Source of the DNA: Pseudomonas lundensis
GTDB lineage: Bacteria > Pseudomonadota > Gammaproteobacteria > Pseudomonadales > Pseudomonadaceae
Length of the DNA: 64,000 bases
Reading direction: 5' to 3'
Assembly (NCBI RefSeq): GCF_002269125.1
Contig: NZ_NQKI01000019.1
Span: forward strand, 25,131 to 89,130
Shown: positions 1-8,835 of the stretch, piece after piece
Position numbering within the stretch: the stretch's first letter is position 1
Layout: the number at the start of each line of letters is the position of its first letter
Notes under the pieces: model-generated
Database searches by the model: none
The model's input: only the letters and a program-made list of their open reading frames with translations
What the model was told of the DNA's origin: nothing
Program-made: the position numbers and the translations under genes

Positions 1-287
1 GTTTGTATGCACTGGATCATCAGGTGCAGCGCCTGGCGGACGACCATGCCAATGCGCAGCATCTGGCTGACGGGCTGCGCGCCTGCGGCTATGCCGTCGA
101 ACCGGTACAAACCAATATGGTGTACGTCGATCTGGGCGACCGGGCCCAAGCGCTCAAAGCCTTTGCCGCCGAACGCGGCATCAAGCTGAGCGCCGCGCCG
201 CGCTTGCGGATGGTGACGCACCTGGATGTCAATCGCAGCCAAATTGAGCAGGTGGTCACGGTTTTGGACGAATTTAATCGACAATGA
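1..287 (+). CDS. ltaE: Low-specificity L-threonine aldolase, C-terminal part (5' end outside the window)
   Basis: The reading frame is open from the first base, so only the last 95 or so codons are present. The protein ends with a segment containing TNMVYVDLG and RLRMVTHLDV, which matches the C-terminal small domain of LtaE-type PLP enzymes that cleave L-threonine or L-allo-threonine to glycine and acetaldehyde. The PLP lysine and most of the active site lie upstream of the window and cannot be checked. It ends about 145 bp before alaS, on the same strand, with no clear terminator between them. The family call rests on similarity I recognise in this C-terminal stretch only. Confidence 0.75.
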   Translation, partial: LYALDHQVQRLADDHANAQHLADGLRACGYAVEPVQTNMVYVDLGDRAQALKAFAAERGIKLSAAPRLRMVTHLDVNRSQIEQVVTVLDEFNRQ

Positions 288-433
288 GTGCGTAACCCGT
301 CCAATTGAGTGTGCCTATCGTATAAACACGCTGTACCCAAGGCGCAGGGCCGATATAATGCGGCCCTTTGCGAGTCGCACTGTCGACCGACCTGATTGAC
401 TTGCCTCTGGCCTCAGCCTCCGTGGAAGAACCT

Positions 434-3052
434 ATGAAAAGCGCAGAAATCCGTGAAGCCTTCCTTCGCTTCTTCGAGGAGCAAGGTCACACCCGTGTCC
501 CTTCCAGCTCCTTGGTGCCAAATAACGACCCGACCCTGCTGTTCACCAACGCGGGGATGAACCAGTTCAAGGACTGCTTCCTGGGTCAGGAAAAGCGTGC
601 TTACACCCGTGCAACCAGCAGCCAGAAGTGCGTGCGTGCCGGTGGCAAGAACAGTGACCTGGAAAACGTCGGTTATACCGCGCGTCACCACACCTTTTTT
701 GAAATGCTCGGCAACTTCAGCTTTGGTGACTACTTCAAGAAAGACGCGATCAATTTCGCCTGGACCTTTCTAACCGGCGTACTGAAGTTGCCAGCGGACA
801 AGCTGTGGGTGACTGTCTACGCCAGCGATGACGAAGCCTATGACATCTGGACCAAAGACGTCGGCGTGCCCGCTGAGCGCATGATCCGCATTGGCGACAA
901 CAAAGGCGCCCCGTACGCGTCCGATAACTTCTGGACCATGGGCGATACCGGCCCGTGCGGTCCCTGCACCGAGATTTTCTACGACCACGGCCCCGAAATC
1001 TGGGGCGGCCCGCCAGGCTCGCCAGACGAAGACGGCGACCGTTACATCGAAATCTGGAACAACGTGTTCATGCAGTTCAACCGCACCGCCGATGGCGTGT
1101 TGCATCCGTTGCCAGCACCGTCGGTGGACACCGGCATGGGCCTGGAGCGGATCAGTGCGGTGATGCAGCACGTCAATTCCAACTACGACATCGATTTGTT
1201 CCAGAGCCTGCTCAAAGCGGCAGCCGACGCCATTGGTTGCGCCAATGAGGGCCAGGCTTCGCTTAAAGTCGTGGCGGACCACATTCGTTCGTGCAGCTTC
1301 CTGATCGCGGATGGCGTATTGCCGTCCAACGAAGGTCGCGGCTACGTGCTGCGTCGGATCATTCGCCGCGCTTGCCGCCACGGCAACAAGCTGGGCGCGA
1401 CCGGCAACTTCTTCTACAAGATCGTGGCTGCACTGGTAGCCGAAATGGGCGCCAGCTTCCCCGAGCTGGTGCGTGAACAGGCCAACATTGAGCGTGTCCT
1501 CAAGGCTGAAGAAGAGCAGTTCTCCAAGACGCTCGAACAGGGCCTGAAAATCCTGGAGCAGGATCTGGCTGACCTCAAGGGCACCGTGGTGCCGGGCGAC
1601 GTGGTGTTCAAGCTGTATGACACCTACGGTTTCCCGATGGACCTGACAGCGGACATCGCCCGTGAGCGCAATCTGACCGTGGACGAAGCCGGTTTCGAAC
1701 GCGAAATGGAAGCGCAGCGGGTGCGTGCCCGTTCGGCCAGCTCGTTCGGTCTGGACTACAACACCCTGGTCAAGGTGGATGTGCCGACCGAATTCATCGG
1801 TTACAACGCAACTCAAGGTTCTGCGAAGGTGGTTGCCCTCTATAAAGAGGGTCAGTCGGTCGACACCCTGAATGAAGGTGATGAAGGTGTGGTCGTGCTC
1901 GACCAGACGCCGTTCTACGCTGAGTCCGGCGGTCAGGTGGGTGACTGCGGTTACCTGCAGGCAGGTGCTGCGCGTTTTGACGTGCGCGACACCACGAAAA
2001 CCGGCGGTGCCTTTCTGCACCACGGCGTGGTTGCGAAGGGCGGCCTGAACGTTGGCGAAACGGTTGAAGCTCAGGTTGATGCCGATGTGCGTCACGCGAC
2101 GGCGTTGAACCACTCGGCCACTCACTTGCTGCACGCCGCATTGCGCAAAGTACTGGGTGAGCATGTTCAGCAAAAAGGTTCGTTGGTTGACAGTCAGCGC
2201 ATGCGTTTCGACTTCAGCCATTTCGAAGCCATCAAGCCTGAGCAGATCAAAGCCCTCGAAGATATCGTCAACGCCGAGATTCGCAAGAATACCCCGGTAC
2301 AAACCGAAGAAACCGACATCGAAACCGCCAAGCAAAAAGGCGCCATGGCGCTGTTCGGCGAGAAGTACGGCGACAACGTGCGCGTACTGAGCATGGGTGG
2401 CGATTTCTCCGTGGAACTGTGTGGCGGTATTCACGCCAAGCGCACGGGCGATATCGGCCTGATGAAAATCACCAGCGAAGGCGGCGTGGCGTCGGGTATC
2501 CGTCGAATTGAAGCGGTGACCGGTGCTAGCGCACTGGCTTACTTGAACGCAGCGGAAGAGCAGCTCAAGGAAGCGGCGAACCTGATCAAGGGGTCGCGGG
2601 AAAATCTGGTCGACAAGCTCTCGGCGGTGCTGGAACGTAACCGCCAGTTGGAGAAGCAACTGGAGCAATTGCAGGCCAAGGCCGCAAGCGCGGCTGGCGA
2701 CGATCTGTCGGCGTCGGCTGTGGACATCAAAGGCGTGAAAGTCTTGACCGCTCGCCTGGACGGTCAGGATGGCAAGGCGCTTCTGGCGCTGGTGGATCAG
2801 CTGAAGAACAAGCTCGGCCGCGCAGTGATCCTGCTGGGTGGAGTTTACGAAGACAAGGTCGTACTGGTTGCAGGCGTAACCAAAGACCTGACCGGCCAAC
2901 TCAAAGCCGGTGATTTGATGAAGCAGGCCGCTGCGGCAGTGGGCGGGAAGGGCGGTGGTCGCCCGGACATGGCGCAAGGTGGCGGTGTAGATGCTGCTGC
3001 TCTGGACGCCGCGTTAGCCCTGACTGTGCCATTTGTCGAACAGGGTATCTGA
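434..3052 (+). CDS. alaS: Alanine--tRNA ligase
   Basis: Class II synthetase that charges tRNA-Ala in the cytoplasm and edits mischarged Ser or Gly. The 872-residue length is normal for the family. The N-terminus ([14 protein letters not shown]) is the usual AlaS start, so I chose the ATG at 434 over an upstream in-frame start at 368. The editing domain shows the zinc motif HSATHLLH near residue 559 and the downstream [10 protein letters not shown] near residue 662. A coiled-coil stretch and a glycine-rich C-Ala/DHHA1 tail ([15 protein letters not shown]) follow. Together with lysC and rsmA downstream this is a conserved Pseudomonas order. Confidence 0.98.
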   Translation: MKSAEIREAFLRFFEEQGHTRVPSSSLVPNNDPTLLFTNAGMNQFKDCFLGQEKRAYTRATSSQKCVRAGGKNSDLENVGYTARHHTFFEMLGNFSFGDYFKKDAINFAWTFLTGVLKLPADKLWVTVYASDDEAYDIWTKDVGVPAERMIRIGDNKGAPYASDNFWTMGDTGPCGPCTEIFYDHGPEIWGGPPGSPDEDGDRYIEIWNNVFMQFNRTADGVLHPLPAPSVDTGMGLERISAVMQHVNSNYDIDLFQSLLKAAADAIGCANEGQASLKVVADHIRSCSFLIADGVLPSNEGRGYVLRRIIRRACRHGNKLGATGNFFYKIVAALVAEMGASFPELVREQANIERVLKAEEEQFSKTLEQGLKILEQDLADLKGTVVPGDVVFKLYDTYGFPMDLTADIARERNLTVDEAGFEREMEAQRVRARSASSFGLDYNTLVKVDVPTEFIGYNATQGSAKVVALYKEGQSVDTLNEGDEGVVVLDQTPFYAESGGQVGDCGYLQAGAARFDVRDTTKTGGAFLHHGVVAKGGLNVGETVEAQVDADVRHATALNHSATHLLHAALRKVLGEHVQQKGSLVDSQRMRFDFSHFEAIKPEQIKALEDIVNAEIRKNTPVQTEETDIETAKQKGAMALFGEKYGDNVRVLSMGGDFSVELCGGIHAKRTGDIGLMKITSEGGVASGIRRIEAVTGASALAYLNAAEEQLKEAANLIKGSRENLVDKLSAVLERNRQLEKQLEQLQAKAASAAGDDLSASAVDIKGVKVLTARLDGQDGKALLALVDQLKNKLGRAVILLGGVYEDKVVLVAGVTKDLTGQLKAGDLMKQAAAAVGGKGGGRPDMAQGGGVDAAALDAALALTVPFVEQGI

Positions 3053-3060
3053 GGTCCAGA

Positions 3061-3087
3061 ACGCGCCGCTGTCTAGTGGCGGCGCGT
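3061..3087 (+). terminator. GC-rich hairpin after alaS
   Basis: Arms ACGCGCCGC and GCGGCGCGT flank a 9-base loop just after the alaS stop. Only a weak T-rich tail follows, so it may be a leaky terminator or an mRNA-stabilising hairpin between alaS and lysC. Confidence 0.45.
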
Positions 3088-3135
3088 CGTTTGAATGATA
3101 AATGGGCGCCCTTTAGGGGCTGAGGCTGCTTTGAA

Positions 3136-4371
3136 ATGGCTTTGATCGTACAGAAATTCGGAGGCACCTCGGTCGGCACTGTCGAACGAATCGAACAGGT
3201 CGCCGATAAAGTTAAGAAGTTCCGCGAAGCCGGCAATGACCTGGTGATTGTATTGTCGGCAATGAGTGGCGAAACCAACCGCCTGATCGATCTGGCCAAA
3301 CAGATCAGCGATCAGCCGTTGCCGCGCGAGCTGGATGTCATCGTTTCTACCGGCGAGCAAGTGACCATTGGCTTGTTGGCCATGGCGCTGAACAAGCGGG
3401 GCGTGCCCGCGGTGTCCTACACCGGCAGCCAGGTGCGTATCCTCACCGACAGCTCTCACACCAAAGCCCGCATCCTGAAAATAGACGATCAGAAGATTCG
3501 CGCAGACCTCAAGGCCGGGCGTGTGGTTGTGGTCGCCGGTTTCCAGGGCGTGGACGAGCAGGGCAACATCACCACGTTGGGCCGTGGCGGCTCTGATACG
3601 ACGGGTGTGGCGCTGGCGGCTGCGCTGAAGGCTGACGAGTGCCAGATCTACACCGATGTCGATGGTGTCTACACCACCGACCCGCGTGTGGTGGCGCAGG
3701 CTCAACGTCTGGAGAAGATCACCTTCGAAGAAATGCTGGAAATGGCCAGCCTGGGCTCCAAGGTGTTGCAGATCCGTGCGGTCGAGTTCGCCGGCAAGTA
3801 CAACGTTCCGCTGCGCGTATTGCACAGCTTCAAGGAGGGTCCTGGCACCCTCATTACTATTGATGAAGAGGAATCCATGGAACAGCCGATCATTTCTGGT
3901 ATCGCGTTCAATCGCGATGAAGCCAAGCTGACCATCCGTGGCGTGCCAGACACCCCGGGCGTGGCGTTCAAGATTCTGGGCCCGATCAGCGCGGCCAACA
4001 TTGAAGTCGACATGATCGTGCAGAACGTGGCACACGATAACACCACCGACTTTACCTTCACCGTGCACCGCAACGATTACAGCGCGGCGCAGACCGTGCT
4101 GGAAAACACGGCGCGTGAGATCGGTGCGCGTGAAGTGGTCGGCGATACCAAGATCGCCAAAGTGTCGATCGTGGGTGTGGGTATGCGCTCGCACGCTGGT
4201 GTGGCCAGCCGCATGTTTGAGTCGTTGGCTAAAGAGAACATCAACATCCTCATGATCTCGACCTCCGAGATCAAAGTGTCGGTGGTGATAGAAGAGAAAT
4301 ACCTGGAGCTGGCAGTACGCTCCTTGCACACTGCTTTTGAATTGGACGCGCCTGCCCGACAGGGTGAGTAA
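3136..4371 (+). CDS. lysC: Aspartate kinase, with a probable internal start for a beta subunit
   Basis: Phosphorylates L-aspartate, the first step toward lysine, threonine, methionine and diaminopimelate. The N-terminus carries the kinase motif VQKFGGTSVG (residues 4-13). The kinase domain includes GRGGSDTTG and DVDGVYTTDPR, and tandem ACT domains follow from about residue 265. Length (411) is typical of the single-function class. An in-frame ATG at 3877, preceded by AGAGGA, would give a separate 164-residue ACT-only polypeptide, as known for alpha/beta aspartokinases of Bacillus and Corynebacterium. In this gene that is inference. A strong terminator follows. Confidence 0.97.
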   Translation: MALIVQKFGGTSVGTVERIEQVADKVKKFREAGNDLVIVLSAMSGETNRLIDLAKQISDQPLPRELDVIVSTGEQVTIGLLAMALNKRGVPAVSYTGSQVRILTDSSHTKARILKIDDQKIRADLKAGRVVVVAGFQGVDEQGNITTLGRGGSDTTGVALAAALKADECQIYTDVDGVYTTDPRVVAQAQRLEKITFEEMLEMASLGSKVLQIRAVEFAGKYNVPLRVLHSFKEGPGTLITIDEEESMEQPIISGIAFNRDEAKLTIRGVPDTPGVAFKILGPISAANIEVDMIVQNVAHDNTTDFTFTVHRNDYSAAQTVLENTAREIGAREVVGDTKIAKVSIVGVGMRSHAGVASRMFESLAKENINILMISTSEIKVSVVIEEKYLELAVRSLHTAFELDAPARQGE

Positions 4372-4380
4372 TGCGTTGCC

Positions 4381-4416
4381 CAAAGGGCGCGGTTGATCCG
4401 CGCCCTTTGTTTTTTT
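4381..4416 (+). terminator. Rho-independent terminator of lysC
   Basis: A perfect stem AAAGGGCGCGG / CCGCGCCCTTT with a 5-base loop is followed by a run of seven Ts. It separates lysC from rsmA. Confidence 0.9.
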
Positions 4417-4558
4417 GATAAATGTGAACGAAGGCCTCTTGTTTCGTCATGTTGGTCAATACTTAAGGCGCGTCGGGCTATAGCTGTTTAGCTAGTAGGC
4501 CGAAGCCCTTTTTTTTTGCAGACTGTTGTCCCTGAATGAATAGCGTGAGGAGAAAGCT

Positions 4559-4747
4559 ATGCTGATTTTGACTCGCCGGTGCGCAGAAAGCCTGATCATA
4601 GGCGACGGTGAAATTACTGTGACCGTGCTCGGCGTCAAAGGAAACCAAGTGCGAATCGGTGTGAATGCCCCCAAAGAAGTGGCCGTGCACCGGGAGGAAA
4701 TCTACCTGCGGATCAAGAAAGAAAAGGACGAAGAACCAAGTCTTTAA
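4559..4747 (+). CDS. rsmA: Carbon storage / post-transcriptional regulator RsmA (CsrA family)
   Basis: A 62-residue dimeric RNA-binding protein that represses translation by binding GGA motifs in leaders of target mRNAs. It is antagonised by Gac-controlled small RNAs. The sequence begins [16 protein letters not shown] and contains [15 protein letters not shown] and the C-terminal [10 protein letters not shown] helix with the RNA-contacting arginine. A strong ribosome-binding site (GAGGAGA) lies before the ATG. The gene has its own transcription unit after the lysC terminator and is followed within 65 bp by tRNA-Ser, the arrangement usual in Pseudomonas. Confidence 0.98.
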   Translation: MLILTRRCAESLIIGDGEITVTVLGVKGNQVRIGVNAPKEVAVHREEIYLRIKKEKDEEPSL

Positions 4748-4808
4748 TTTTATTTAAGTTTTTGGTTGCATACGGGGAAAAGGCTGGTTATTATACGCCC
4801 CGTGTTGC

Positions 4809-4899
4809 GGAGAGGTGGCCGAGTGGCCGAAGGCGCTCCCCTGCTAAGGGAGTACATCTCAAAAGGGTGTCGGGGGTTCGAATCCCCCCTTCTCCGCCA
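4809..4899 (+). tRNA. tRNA-Ser (GCU)
   Basis: A 91-nt class II tRNA with a seven-base acceptor stem (GGAGAGG), a long variable arm, a TTCGAAT T-loop and an encoded CCA end. The anticodon loop CTGCTAA places GCT at 4843-4845. Confidence 0.97.
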
Positions 4900-5006
4900 T
4901 TATTCAAGTAGCACGTTAGAATCTAGCCGTTTCAGTAAGTTGTTGAATTTATTGAAAAAAACACTTGGCAGAGAGATTCAACGGTCTATAATACGCAGCT
5001 TCAAAT

Positions 5007-5083
5007 GCACTCGTAGCTCAGCTGGATAGAGTACTCGGCTACGAACCGAGCGGTCACAGGTTCGAATCCTGTCGAGTGCACCA
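5007..5083 (+). tRNA. tRNA-Arg (ACG), copy 1
   Basis: A 77-nt cloverleaf with acceptor stem GCACTCG/CGAGTGC, T-loop TTCGAAT and encoded CCA. The anticodon ACG is at 5041-5043; A34 would be deaminated to inosine to read CGU, CGC and CGA. First of three identical copies. Confidence 0.97.
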
Positions 5084-5153
5084 TATAAGAGTTAGTTGCT
5101 TCGGTAGTTAACTTGGCTTCAACCAGGGTGGTCTGGTCTAACAAACACACCTT

Positions 5154-5230
5154 GCACTCGTAGCTCAGCTGGATAGAGTACTCGGCTACGAACCGAGCGG
5201 TCACAGGTTCGAATCCTGTCGAGTGCACCA
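5154..5230 (+). tRNA. tRNA-Arg (ACG), copy 2
   Basis: Identical to copy 1, with encoded CCA and the same anticodon. The 70-bp spacer before it is nearly identical to the spacer before copy 3. Confidence 0.97.
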
Positions 5231-5300
5231 TTTAAGAGTTAGTTGCTTCGGCGGTTAACTTGGCTTCAACCAGGGTGGTCTGGTCTAACAAACACACCTT

Positions 5301-5377
5301 GCACTCGTAGCTCAGCTGGATAGAGTACTCGGCTACGAACCGAGCGGTCACAGGTTCGAATCCTGTCGAGTGCACCA
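5301..5377 (+). tRNA. tRNA-Arg (ACG), copy 3
   Basis: Third identical copy. It is followed at once by a rho-independent terminator, so the three arginine tRNAs, and perhaps tRNA-Ser, probably form one transcript. Confidence 0.97.
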
Positions 5378-5383
5378 AACACC

Positions 5384-5413
5384 AAAAAGCCCGCCTTTAA
5401 AGCGGGCTTTTTG
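5384..5413 (+). terminator. Terminator of the tRNA-Arg cluster
   Basis: Stem AAAAAGCCCGC / GCGGGCTTTTT around a short TTTAAA-type loop, ending in a T run, directly after the third tRNA-Arg. Confidence 0.9.
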
Positions 5414-5818
5414 CTGTCTGCGATTTGACATACTTCTGGCGTGTTTGACTGGATTGCGCCTTGTGCGGATACACCCTCAATCAATCAGGAATTAACCCGC
5501 TCCCGGGCTGTCTGTTAAAGAGCATGCCGCGCCTGAACGGTTTTTCGCGTGCACGTGTGTTCTCTTCCTTGAATCCGGCGTCGCAGATTCAGTCTCGCGA
5601 GCATTGAGCTTCGCCTGATCGCAAGCATTTGTTATCCCCGAGATTTTTAACGTCATTAATTTTTTAAGCCGTGTATGATTGCGCCCGTCAGCCCCGCCGG
5701 GGCTTGTGGAATACCTCCATGGACTTACCCAGTAGTAATTCAGCATCCCGCTTTACCAATCATGAATTGACTGATTGATCCTTCCGGCGTGCCCTGCTGC
5801 TGGGAGTGGAGTTCGCCT
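5414..5818 (+). other. Intergenic region and leader upstream of mgtE
   Basis: There is no convincing gene in these 405 bp. An AT-rich stretch at about 5640-5670 precedes a possible -10 element TATGAT (5674-5679), which is a plausible mgtE promoter although no good -35 is visible. A short hairpin (AGCCCC/GGGGCT near 5690-5704) lies in the presumed leader. Confidence 0.4.
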
Positions 5819-7261
5819 ATGACCGAAGTTGAAGTAAAAAAGACTCAAGACAGCCTGCAAAGCCGTCTTGCGCAAGTGATTGAACTGCTTAACCGCCAGC
5901 GTGTGGTCGAAGACCTGACACATCGTCAGGAAGGCCATCACCATGATCGGGTCGAAAACCTGGTCCACCGGCAAAATCTCGTTGAGCTCCAGCGCAAGCT
6001 GGAAGACCTGCACTCCGCCGACGTTGCTTACATTCTTGAAGCGTTGCCTCTGGATGACCGTCTGACGGTCTGGCAGTTGGTCAAGGCTGACCGCGACGGC
6101 GACATCCTGCTTGAAGTGTCGGACTCGGTTCGAGAAACCCTGATCGCCGACATGGACGATCACGAGCTCCTGGCAGCAGCCAAGGAGATGGACGCTGACG
6201 AACTTGCTGACCTGGCCCCCGAGCTGCCGCGAGACGTCGTCCATGAACTGATGGAAACCCTTGACGGCCAGCAGCGTGAGCGCGTTCGCTCCGCGTTGTC
6301 CTATAACGAGGATCAGGTCGGCGCCCTGATGGACTTCGAGATGGTGACCATCCGCGAAGACGTCAGCCTTGAAGTGGTTCTGCGTTACCTGCGGCGTCTC
6401 AAGGAGCTGCCGGGCCATACCGACAAGTTGTTTGTGGTGGATTACGACGGTGCGCTCAAAGGCGTGCTGCCGATCAAGCGCCTGCTGGTAAATGACCCTG
6501 AAAAACAGGTGTCCGAAGTGATGGCCAGCGATCCGGTGAGTTTCCATCCGGATGAAGACGCCTACGATGCGGCGCAGGCATTTGAGCGGTACGACTTGAT
6601 CTCGGCTCCGGTGGTCGACAAGAACGGCAAGTTGATCGGTCGTTTGACCATCGATGAAATGGTCGACTTGATCCGTGAAGAAAGCGAAACCGAAGTTCTC
6701 AACATGGCGGGTTTGCGCGAAGAGGAAGACATTTTCGCGTCTGTCTGGAAATCCCTGCGCAACCGTTGGGCTTGGCTGGCGATTAACCTGATCACCGCGT
6801 TTCTTGCGTCGCGGGTCATTGGGTTGTTTGAAGGTTCGATTGAAAAGCTGGTGGCACTGGCAGCCCTGATGCCTATTGTGGCGGGCATTGGCGGCAACTC
6901 CGGTAACCAGACCATCACCATGATCGTGCGGGCGATGGCGCTGGACCAAGTGAACACAGGCAGCACGTCGCGTCTGATGCGCAAAGAACTCGCGGTGGGC
7001 TTGATTAACGGTCTGGTGTGGGGCGGTGTGATCGGTGTAGTGGCCTATCTGCTCTACGGCAGCTGGTCGCTGGGAGTGGTGATGACCGCTGCCATGACGC
7101 TCAACTTGTTGTTGGCAGCATTGATGGGGGTATTGATCCCGATGACGCTGGCCCGGTTGGGCCGTGACCCGGCCATGGGTGCCAGTGTGATGATTACCGC
7201 GGTAACTGACAGTGGCGGATTCTTCATCTTCCTGGGGCTGGCCACGATCTTCCTGCTCTAG
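5819..7261 (+). CDS. mgtE: Magnesium transporter MgtE
   Basis: Inner-membrane Mg2+ channel/transporter of 480 residues. An acidic cytosolic N-domain (LPLDDRLTVWQLVKADRDGDIL, split here as LPLDDRLTVWQ and following) precedes two CBS domains around residues 145-265. About five membrane helices follow, with the pore-lining pattern PIVAGIGGNSGNQ typical of MgtE. I chose the ATG at 5819 because GGAGTGGAG stands 8 bases upstream; an earlier in-frame start at 5789 lacks such a site. It is monocistronic and ends in its own terminator. Confidence 0.95.
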   Translation: MTEVEVKKTQDSLQSRLAQVIELLNRQRVVEDLTHRQEGHHHDRVENLVHRQNLVELQRKLEDLHSADVAYILEALPLDDRLTVWQLVKADRDGDILLEVSDSVRETLIADMDDHELLAAAKEMDADELADLAPELPRDVVHELMETLDGQQRERVRSALSYNEDQVGALMDFEMVTIREDVSLEVVLRYLRRLKELPGHTDKLFVVDYDGALKGVLPIKRLLVNDPEKQVSEVMASDPVSFHPDEDAYDAAQAFERYDLISAPVVDKNGKLIGRLTIDEMVDLIREESETEVLNMAGLREEEDIFASVWKSLRNRWAWLAINLITAFLASRVIGLFEGSIEKLVALAALMPIVAGIGGNSGNQTITMIVRAMALDQVNTGSTSRLMRKELAVGLINGLVWGGVIGVVAYLLYGSWSLGVVMTAAMTLNLLLAALMGVLIPMTLARLGRDPAMGASVMITAVTDSGGFFIFLGLATIFLL

Positions 7262-7268
7262 TCACCAA

Positions 7269-7304
7269 CGGCTTGATCTGACTGTGTCGATCAAGCCGTT
7301 TTTG
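7269..7304 (+). terminator. Terminator of mgtE
   Basis: Inverted repeat CGGCTTGATC / GATCAAGCCG with a short loop, followed by TTTTTG. Confidence 0.85.
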
Positions 7305-7333
7305 TGACTGCTTGCTGCGTTCGGGCCGCCCAC

Positions 7334-7362
7334 AAAAAAACCAGCACAAGGCTGGCTTTTTT
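7334..7362. terminator. Bidirectional terminator between mgtE and amrZ
   Basis: Stem CCAGC/GCTGG flanked by seven As on one side and six Ts on the other, placed between the two convergent genes. It most likely ends amrZ transcription from the minus strand. Confidence 0.75.
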
Positions 7363-7377
7363 GAAAAGGCGTCTAGA

Positions 7378-7704
7378 TCACGAGGCGTCGGATGCCATTT
7401 CGACATCGTGTGCAATCAGTGAAACCAGCGCATTTTGTTGACGATGTGACAGCTGGCGGAAGCGTTGCAACAACTCGCGTTCATGCATCGAGAGCTCAGG
7501 GCTGTCGAGGCGCAATGCGGGCTCGTCGCCCAAAGCGCCTTCCTGGATGAGGCTCTGTTCCAGGCGGGCAATGATTTCTGAGTTCATGCTGCGATGGTGA
7601 TTACGTGCCACCTCGGCAATGCGCTCGCGCATTCCGTCTGGCAGGCGCACTACGAACTTGTCAGCCGTACGGCTGGAATAAATAGCCTGTTTCAATGGGC
7701 GCAT
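7378..7704 (-). CDS. amrZ: Ribbon-helix-helix regulator AmrZ (AlgZ)
   Basis: A 108-residue Arc-type DNA-binding protein that in Pseudomonas controls alginate, motility and c-di-GMP genes. The N-terminus [18 protein letters not shown] is a flexible arm followed by the beta-strand KFVVRLP that enters the DNA groove. Next come the helices with [19 protein letters not shown], and a C-terminal oligomerisation region ([17 protein letters not shown]). The 10-bp palindrome TAACCGGTTA lies a few bases before the start codon, where a Shine-Dalgarno sequence would be expected. Since AmrZ is known to repress itself this could be a control site, but it does not resemble the AmrZ consensus I know. Confidence 0.95.
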   Translation of the reverse strand: MRPLKQAIYSSRTADKFVVRLPDGMRERIAEVARNHHRSMNSEIIARLEQSLIQEGALGDEPALRLDSPELSMHERELLQRFRQLSHRQQNALVSLIAHDVEMASDAS

Positions 7705-8067
7705 ATAGTTAACCGGTTAGTTCAGGGGAGCGGTTCTCGGGATTGGCCGCAGGATGTGTTTTAAGACCATCTTTGGGGCCAAATGTTCAACCTGAATTGC
7801 TAAGAGGCCGGCATCATGCCTCAAATTAGCCACTTCCCTGGCGTCAATTCTGTGACAAATATTGAACCGGATACAGGCTTTTTGCCAGTAGCGATTATCA
7901 GAAATGCGCACTGCGTTTGATAGCGGTACTGGGCTCCATTCATCTGAAACGCCTCATACAAAGTAATTACCACGCAAATTGTTTGGAAGATCCAGCTGCA
8001 ACCCTCACTTAAACCGTGAGAGGGCAGTGCCCGGACTTAAAAGATCAACAGCAGAAGGGGGTCGCAG
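7705..8067. other. Divergent intergenic region amrZ / phnN
   Basis: These 363 bp hold no supported gene. They must carry the amrZ promoter (minus) and the phnN promoter (plus). I found the TAACCGGTTA palindrome at 7710-7719 but no clean AlgU-type or sigma-70 promoter. Confidence 0.4.
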
Positions 8068-8646
8068 ATGCCAGGCAACTTGATCTATTTGATGGGGCCT
8101 TCTGGCTCGGGCAAAGACAGCCTGATCGAAGCGGCCCGTCATTCTCTGGCCGAGCGGGGTTGTGAGGTGATGCGGCGTGTCATCACGCGCTCAGCCGAAT
8201 CCGTGGGGGAGGACGCGCAGGGTGTTTCAGCCCAAGCGTTTGAGGCGCTCAAAGAGCAGGGCGCCTTTGCCTTGCACTGGCAGGCGCATGGCCTCAGCTA
8301 CGGGATTACCACGCTACTGGATGACTACCTGCGCCAGGGTCGCCATGTACTGGTGAACGGTTCGCGCGCGCATCTGGAGCAGGCCCGTCAGCGCTATCCC
8401 GATTTAGTGGCAGTCATGTTGTGTGTGAGCACAGAGGTTTTGCACGAAAGGCTGCTCAAACGGGGCCGCGAAACGCCTGAGCAAATCCGGCAACGGTTGC
8501 AGCGTAATCAGTTATTTCTTGAAGGCATGCCACGCCATGAGGCTGAGGCTATTAAAGTGCTCGATAACTCCGGCAGCTTGACCGTGGTGGTGCAAGGCTT
8601 GCTGGCCTTGATTGATCACGGCGTGGACTACCCGGCCTCAGCGTAA
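8068..8646 (+). CDS. phnN: Ribose 1,5-bisphosphate phosphokinase PhnN
   Basis: Forms 5-phosphoribosyl 1-diphosphate from ribose 1,5-bisphosphate with ATP, normally the last step of phosphonate C-P lyase breakdown. The 192-residue protein has a P-loop GPSGSGKDS at residues 10-18 and a guanylate-kinase-like fold, with RVITR and YGITT near the middle. AAGGGGG precedes the ATG. No other phn gene is near, so here it stands alone and may serve PRPP supply; this is inference. Its 3' end overlaps the end of a small minus-strand gene by 9 bp. Confidence 0.9.
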   Translation: MPGNLIYLMGPSGSGKDSLIEAARHSLAERGCEVMRRVITRSAESVGEDAQGVSAQAFEALKEQGAFALHWQAHGLSYGITTLLDDYLRQGRHVLVNGSRAHLEQARQRYPDLVAVMLCVSTEVLHERLLKRGRETPEQIRQRLQRNQLFLEGMPRHEAEAIKVLDNSGSLTVVVQGLLALIDHGVDYPASA

Positions 8647-8817
8647 TTGCGGGTCGAACTTGATCCGGCGTCCTACTAGCAACGCCAGCAGCCAACAGCC
8701 GAAGAACGTAGCGGCGGCGAACAATGGCACGTCGCCCAGATCCCCATTAGGGATAAATATATCCAGCGCCAGACTGGCCAGCGCCAACATCAAAAAGCCA
8801 AATGCAATTTTGGACAT
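8638..8817 (-). CDS. Small two-helix membrane protein, unknown function
   Basis: A 59-residue frame. The sequence starts MSKIAFGFLMLALASLALDI and has a short polar loop (FIPNGDLGDV), a second hydrophobic helix (PLFAAATFFGCWLLALLVG) and a basic tail (RRIKFDPQLR). Two membrane helices and a positive C-terminus suggest an inner-membrane protein. The frame has no rare features and ends on TGA inside the last codons of phnN. The ribosome-binding site is weak. I do not recognise a family. Confidence 0.65.
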   Translation of the reverse strand: MSKIAFGFLMLALASLALDIFIPNGDLGDVPLFAAATFFGCWLLALLVGRRIKFDPQLR

Positions 8818-8835
8818 GATTCGTTAAAGCTCTCT

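Larger units (their letters stand above)
5007..5300 (+). repeat. Tandem 147-bp repeat (tRNA-Arg plus spacer)
   Basis: Two full units, each a 77-bp tRNA-Arg gene plus a 70-bp spacer, differ at only about three spacer positions. A third tRNA copy follows without the spacer. This shows recent tandem duplication or gene conversion. Confidence 0.95.

Noticed and set aside
770..2977. A 735-codon open frame antisense to alaS
   Set aside because: It mirrors the alaS frame in GC-rich DNA; it has no family motifs and is rich in His, Val and Gln, as such shadows are.
4766..5231. Frames running through the tRNA-Ser and tRNA-Arg genes
   Set aside because: The sequence is fully explained by the tRNA cloverleaves and their repeats.
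7710..7719. TAACCGGTTA palindrome at the amrZ start as an AmrZ operator
   Set aside because: It is short and does not match the AmrZ consensus known to me; kept as a remark in the amrZ entry.
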